Source: Paenibacillus hexagrammi
GTDB lineage: Bacteria; Bacillota; Bacilli; Paenibacillales; NBRC-103111
NCBI RefSeq assembly: GCF_021513275.1
Contig: NZ_CP090978.1
Location: forward strand, 3,348,001 to 3,412,000
Reading direction: 5' to 3'
Length of the DNA stretch: 64,000 bases
Shown here: piece by piece, positions 58,556-64,000 of the stretch
Layout: each line of letters starts with the position of its first letter
How positions within the stretch are numbered: the stretch's first letter is position 1
Made by a program: the position numbers and the translations under genes
The notes under the pieces: generated by a model
The model's database searches: none
Seen by the model: only the letters and a program-made list of their open reading frames with translations
Told to the model about the DNA's origin: nothing

Positions 58556-59265
58556 AAGCGAAGCCAGTCGGGCGTAATGGAATTCAGCCAGAGCGTAATT
58601 TGTGTCATTTTACCCGTGTAGAGCAGAATGGAGATTAGAATCATCAATCCGCCGCCGATTTTCATAATCGTTGCCGAATATCGTAAAATCCAGCGGGTGG
58701 AGCCGATGAAAAAGGAAAGCACGAAGAACGGAATGGCAAAACCTAGCGAATAGGCTGTAGTCAGCTGCAGCCATGTTCCTGGTTCTGTTGCAGCCAGTGC
58801 AAGTATCGCGGAAAGGATAGGCCCTACACAGGGCGACCACCCGGCAGCAAACCCCATACCAATAAGCATAGAGCCTATATAACCGGCAGGACGAAACTTG
58901 ATCTGAAGCTTTCTTTCTTTAAGCAGCCACTGCGGTTGGAAAATTCCAATTAAGAACATGCCCATGACGAAAATAAGAATGGCAGCAATCTGACGAAGCA
59001 GGTCGCGATAATCAATAAAAAAATTGCCTAAGAAGCCTGCGGTAAGACCTAACGCGTAAAAAATAATGGAAAAGCCTACGATAAAGCTCAAAGTGTGCAG
59101 CATCGTTTGACGCCTTACAGCTGCAGATGATTGTCCCGACTTTAGTTCGGACACGGAAATTCCCGTTATGTAGGATAAATAGGACGGATATAATGGCAAA
59201 CAACAAGGAGATATGAACGAGGCTACCCCCGCCCATAATGCGATCCATATATTAACCGAATCCAT
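58552..59265 (-). CDS. ccdA: cytochrome c biogenesis protein CcdA
   Basis: 237 aa, six membrane helices. Cysteines in SPCCLPLYPSYLSYI and GWSPCVGPILSA carry electrons across the membrane to thioredoxin-like partners, needed in cytochrome c and also in spore-cortex maturation in Bacillus. Next to the zinc transporter operon and overlaps nothing; probably cotranscribed. Confidence 0.92.
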   Translation of the reverse strand: MDSVNIWIALWAGVASFISPCCLPLYPSYLSYITGISVSELKSGQSSAAVRRQTMLHTLSFIVGFSIIFYALGLTAGFLGNFFIDYRDLLRQIAAILIFVMGMFLIGIFQPQWLLKERKLQIKFRPAGYIGSMLIGMGFAAGWSPCVGPILSAILALAATEPGTWLQLTTAYSLGFAIPFFVLSFFIGSTRWILRYSATIMKIGGGLMILISILLYTGKMTQITLWLNSITPDWLRF

Positions 59266-59266
59266 G

Positions 59267-60067
59267 CTACACTCTCAGCCCCTTCTTCAAAATAATGCCC
59301 ATTAACAGTACGATCAGGCTTAAGACGACAGTTCCACCAGGAGCAAGGTCCCAAACACCGGCAATGACCAAACCCGCAATGACGGCAATTTCGGAGAAAA
59401 TGACGGCCAATATGACAGAATGCTTAAAGCTCTTGGCAATGAGCAGGCTGCAGGCAACCGGAATCGTCAAAAGCGATGAAACAAGCAATGCGCCAACAAT
59501 TTTAATCGCCACCGAAATAACAAGCGCCGTCAACATCGTAATCATCATGTTGTAGAATCGAAGCGGCAACCCGCTGACGCTGGCGGCATCCTCATCGAAA
59601 AACATAAGAAAAAGCTCCTTGAAATGAAAAGCTATCACCCCAACCACCACGAGACAGACGCCGAATACGACCCATAGGTCTGTAGAATCAAGGGTATATA
59701 TGCTTCCGAACAAATAGCTCATCACATTCATATTGAAGCCCTTGCCTAGTGTAAACAGGAGAGTAGCTAAGGCCACGCCCCCTGACATGATGATTGCGAT
59801 GGATAGCTCCGCATAGGTCTTATAAGCTTTTCTCAGTCTTTCGATGGCAAAAGACGCCAGCAATGCGAACACGAGACCCACGCCTAGCGGATAAATGTTA
59901 ATTAAGAATCCAAGGGCAACGCCGGCAATCGATACATGCGCAAGCGTATCTCCAATCATCGACAGCCGCCGAAGCACCAGAAAAACGCCCATCAGCGGAG
60001 CTGTCAAACCGATCAGAATGCCGCCGATCAAAGCCCTTTGAAAAAAATATTCCGTAAAAATATCCAA
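59267..60067 (-). CDS. znuB: zinc ABC transporter permease
   Basis: 266 aa, about eight helices. APLMGVFLVLRRLSMIGDTLAHVSIAGVALG and ISVAIKIVGALLVSSLLTIPVA are the ZnuB/AdcB type. With znuC and znuA it forms a high-affinity Zn2+ importer. Confidence 0.92.
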   Translation of the reverse strand: MDIFTEYFFQRALIGGILIGLTAPLMGVFLVLRRLSMIGDTLAHVSIAGVALGFLINIYPLGVGLVFALLASFAIERLRKAYKTYAELSIAIIMSGGVALATLLFTLGKGFNMNVMSYLFGSIYTLDSTDLWVVFGVCLVVVGVIAFHFKELFLMFFDEDAASVSGLPLRFYNMMITMLTALVISVAIKIVGALLVSSLLTIPVACSLLIAKSFKHSVILAVIFSEIAVIAGLVIAGVWDLAPGGTVVLSLIVLLMGIILKKGLRV

Positions 60068-60079
60068 GCTGCTCGCTCC

Positions 60080-60859
60080 TTATTGAATCCCGATCATCTC
60101 ACGGATTTGACCGATCGAATGAGTGAGATTGGTCTCCCGGCAATCCTCCGGGTCATGTGTATGCTTAACGTAAAATTTAATACCGCCGCTGACCTGCTGC
60201 GGCTCCGTCCCTAAATAAGCCTGCATCATTTCCATGTCATGGGAAACCATAATAAAGGTCATATGATGATGCTGATGCATGTGGCGGATCATGCGAAAAA
60301 ATCCTGCTTGCGATTCCGCGTCGATGCCGACTGTGGGCTCATCAAGGATCAACAGCTCAGGATTGTTCACAATAGCACGAGCCAAAAATGCGCGCTGCTG
60401 CTGCCCGCCGGAGAGCTGTCCGATACGTCTGGCAGCCAGGTCTTCAATCCGCATAGCCAGCATAGCATCCTCGGCTTTTTGCAGGTCAGCCTTAGTCAAG
60501 CGCTTGTATATCTTCTTCTTGCTGTACAGACCTGATGTGACAACCTCCCTTACCGTTGCAGGAAAAAGAGGATTGAAGGCATTCTTCTGTGGGACATAGC
60601 CGATTCGTTCCCAATCTTTAAACTGCCCAACCGGTTGGTCGAAGAGCCGAATTTCACCCTGAGTAGGCTTCAGCAATCCAACGAGCATTTTTAATAACGT
60701 AGTCTTACCTGCCCCATTCGAGCCGATCACCCCTACAAAATCACGTTCCAGGATGTTGAACTGAAGGTTGTCGATCACTTTCTTATGTTCATATGAAAAA
60801 GTGACATGATCAATGGCGGCGATACATCTGTGGCACGATTGCGCATCGTTTGTTTCCAT
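60080..60859 (-). CDS. znuC: zinc ABC transporter ATP-binding protein
   Basis: 259 aa. Walker A GSNGAGKTTLLK, signature QLSGGQQQR, Walker B LLILDEPTVGIDAES. C-terminal HDPEDCRE with His/Cys may be metal sensing. Between znuA and znuB. Confidence 0.93.
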   Translation of the reverse strand: METNDAQSCHRCIAAIDHVTFSYEHKKVIDNLQFNILERDFVGVIGSNGAGKTTLLKMLVGLLKPTQGEIRLFDQPVGQFKDWERIGYVPQKNAFNPLFPATVREVVTSGLYSKKKIYKRLTKADLQKAEDAMLAMRIEDLAARRIGQLSGGQQQRAFLARAIVNNPELLILDEPTVGIDAESQAGFFRMIRHMHQHHHMTFIMVSHDMEMMQAYLGTEPQQVSGGIKFYVKHTHDPEDCRETNLTHSIGQIREMIGIQ

Positions 60860-60910
60860 AATTGAGGACTCCTATTCTTTGTGGATACCTTCCGGTTGGA
60901 ACCTACTCCT

Positions 60911-61824
60911 CTATTGTAAAGCTTTGACAAGGTTTTTCAAATTATCATCCATGACCGATATATAGTCTTTACCGGCTTTTATTTGTTCCTCTGTCAAGCC
61001 TTCCAGCGGATTCAGCACCATCGTTTCGACACCTGCGTCCTTCGCTAATGTCTTGGCGAGCTTATCGGAAACCAGCTCTTCGAAGAAGATATACTTCAGA
61101 TCGTTATCTTTGAGAAAAGCATTCATTCGTTTCAGGTCCTGCGCAGTCGGCTCAGAATCCGGCGATAGCCCCATTATTGACATTTGCGTCAAGCCATAGT
61201 CACGGCATAGATAACCAAACGCTTGGTGAGAAACAGCAATCGCTTTTTTCGGAGTTTGTGACAGCTCCTTTTTATATCTGGCATCCAGGTCAGACAGCTC
61301 TTTCGCATAGCTTTCGTAGTTCTGCTCATAGCTAGCTTGATGCGCAGGGTCTGCCGCAACTAGAGCATCTTTAATGTGACCTGCCATCACGATTGCGTTG
61401 GATGGACTTAACCACGCATGAGGGTCAAACTGCTCGTTACCATCGGACGTTTGCAGCAGCTTTGCTCCTTCACTGGCTTCCACCACTTTAAGCTCGGAAT
61501 CCTTGGGCAAGCTCTCCAGAAAATCCTTGACCCATCCTTCAAAGCCTGCGCCTTGGTAGACAAAAACCTGAGCCTTCGTCATATTCTTCAAATCTCGGCT
61601 TTTGGGAGACCAATTATGCGGTTCAACCCCGCTGGCACCAGATTAATCACGTTGACGTTGTCGCCACCGACATGGCGCGCAAAATCATACAACGGATAAA
61701 AGCTGGTAATGACGTTGACTTTCCCTTCGACAATCGCAGCTTTTTCAGAGCTTTGGCCGCAGCCTGCCAGCAGGACTGAAATCAGCGCGAACAGCATTAT
61801 GTATAAAACCATGAATCTGCGCAT
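60911..61824 (-). CDS. znuA: zinc ABC transporter substrate-binding lipoprotein, frameshifted
   Basis: 304 aa after repair. Signal with lipobox SVLLAGCG, VNVITSFYPLYDFARHVGG, then LVPAG VEPHNWSPKSRDL, which needs one more base in a C4 run near 61626-61629. His ligands in EPHNW, DPHAWLSP and SHQAFGYL. ATG 61824 has AGAGGTG. Probable homopolymer error. Confidence 0.92.
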
Positions 61825-61848
61825 GGTAAGCACCTCTCATTCCCGTTC

Positions 61849-61875
61849 TAAATCGTAAATTTTTTTATTAACGGA
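61849..61875 (-). promoter_or_regulatory. candidate Zur operator
   Basis: TAAATCGTAA is a good half site of the Bacillus Zur box; the other half (TTAACGGATT) is imperfect and the spacing is a few bases longer. It lies just before znuA. Confidence 0.35.
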
Positions 61876-61926
61876 TTGATTATACGAGCCTCATCCCTGG
61901 ATGTCAATAAGACTGAAAAAAAGAAA

Positions 61927-61948
61927 GCCGCCCTCAGATGAGAGCGGC
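61927..61948 (-). terminator. terminator of the lipoprotein gene
   Basis: GCCGC(C)CTC...GAG(A)GCGGC with TTTCTTTTTTT on the minus strand. Confidence 0.75.
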
Positions 61949-61974
61949 GAGATTGTCAATTCTAGGTCCATTGT

Positions 61975-62448
61975 CTACTCGACCATGCTTTCTTTCTCTT
62001 CATTACCCTGTTTCTTTGATTTGGAGGAAGAAGATTGGCTTTTTGATTTAGAGGATGATTGCTTTTCATTCGGACTTGGAGAAGACTTCGGTTCCTCTTC
62101 GATTTTCACAGGTTTTTCACTTTCTTTCTTTAGCTGCTTATAGCGTTCTTCCGACTGCTTGATCATCTTTTTGTCCTGCTCTACTTGGTACTGAAGGATC
62201 TCTTTATAAATATCGTACTGCTTCTTCAGCTCTTGATCAATGATGCTGGCGCCGCCCTGGGTGCTTTGAGCCTTCTGCTCACCACCTTGACCGCCTTGAG
62301 CCTTCTGCTGATCCCCCTTCTGCCCGCCGATTTGATTCTGCTGCCCCTTCTGATCTTGCGATTGCCCGCTACCGAGCATACCGCAAGCGGTAAGGGCCCA
62401 AGACATGCATGCTAGCAAAAGGATGTTTACAATCCGTTTAGCCGACAT
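61975..62448 (-). CDS. low-complexity lipoprotein
   Basis: 157 aa. Signal IVNILLLACMSWALTACG with lipobox TAC, then Gln/Gly/Lys-rich tracts, a helical QELKKQYDIYKEILQYQVEQDKK segment and a Ser/Lys-rich tail. ATG 62448 behind GGAGTG. Probably a surface-attached protein; unknown role. Confidence 0.7.
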   Translation of the reverse strand: MSAKRIVNILLLACMSWALTACGMLGSGQSQDQKGQQNQIGGQKGDQQKAQGGQGGEQKAQSTQGGASIIDQELKKQYDIYKEILQYQVEQDKKMIKQSEERYKQLKKESEKPVKIEEEPKSSPSPNEKQSSSKSKSQSSSSKSKKQGNEEKESMVE

Positions 62449-62520
62449 ATGCGTCACTCCATTGTTATTTTCCTTTAGAGTAACCGCAAAGAAGCCTTGC
62501 TAGTCTGATAATAAAAGGAA

Positions 62521-62558
62521 AAACCCTATTGGACCTAAGCAAGCTTCCAATAGGGTTT
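62521..62558 (-). terminator. metG terminator
   Basis: AAACCCTATTGG...CCAATAGGGTTT with TTTT on the minus strand. Confidence 0.85.
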
Positions 62559-62569
62559 ATGACGATTAA

Positions 62570-64000
<1,431 letters not shown>

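Overview
The window reads as a chromosomal segment of an endospore-forming, low-to-mid GC Firmicute, most likely Paenibacillaceae. This is inferred from gene order and content (spo0A-spoIVB-recN-argR; spoIIIAA-AH beside efp, accBC and asp23; tandem YjcZ-type sporulation miniproteins), not from a database search.

Layout: 0.2-1.7 kb holds small uncharacterised genes. 1.7-12.9 kb is one leftward anaerobic cobalamin operon (cbiH-cbiX-cbiJ-cbiC-cbiD-cbiET-cbiL-cbiF-cbiG-cbiA) behind a cobalamin riboswitch and terminator. Together these genes take sirohydrochlorin to cobyrinate a,c-diamide. 12.9-17.6 kb has small membrane proteins, a guanylate-kinase-like gene and three tandem 33-aa YjcZ-type genes. 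17.7-26.2 kb is an accessory island. It lies between two direct copies of the 3' end of spo0A and contains an IS4-family element carrying a group II intron, an IS21-family element inside an immunity-like gene, a secreted-protein gene and an integrase remnant. 26.2-39.6 kb is leftward core: spo0A, spoIVB, recN, argR, tlyA, dxs, ispA, xseB/A, folD, nusB, amaP and asp23. 39.8-47.8 kb has accBC and the spoIIIA operon. 48.2-50.3 kb has a rightward pair for (phospho)sulfolactate synthesis and a UPF0756 protein. 50.3-57.4 kb has lysC, efp, papA, aroQ, yqhR/yqhQ, a patatin and mntR. 57.5-64 kb has splB, ccdA, a zinc ABC transporter, a lipoprotein and the 3' part of metG.

Many genes work in sporulation. 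Spo0A is the master regulator, with a sigma-H-like promoter and 0A boxes. SpoIVB is the signalling protease. SpoIIIAA-AH form the forespore-mother cell channel, with a sigma-E-like promoter. SplB and sulfolactate are spore-associated.

The strongest novelty lies in the nested island at spo0A. The group II intron interrupts the catalytic glutamate codon of its host transposase and splicing would restore it. The intact and displaced spo0A 3' ends differ almost only at silent sites, as expected when an incoming element brings its own gene end.

A caution on quality: about 15 single- or double-base frameshifts hit otherwise intact, partly essential genes (argR, accB, accC, metG, xseA, spoIIIAG, splB, znuA and others), mostly in homopolymer runs. 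This pattern points to sequencing error rather than gene decay. Coordinates of these genes are given across the frameshift.
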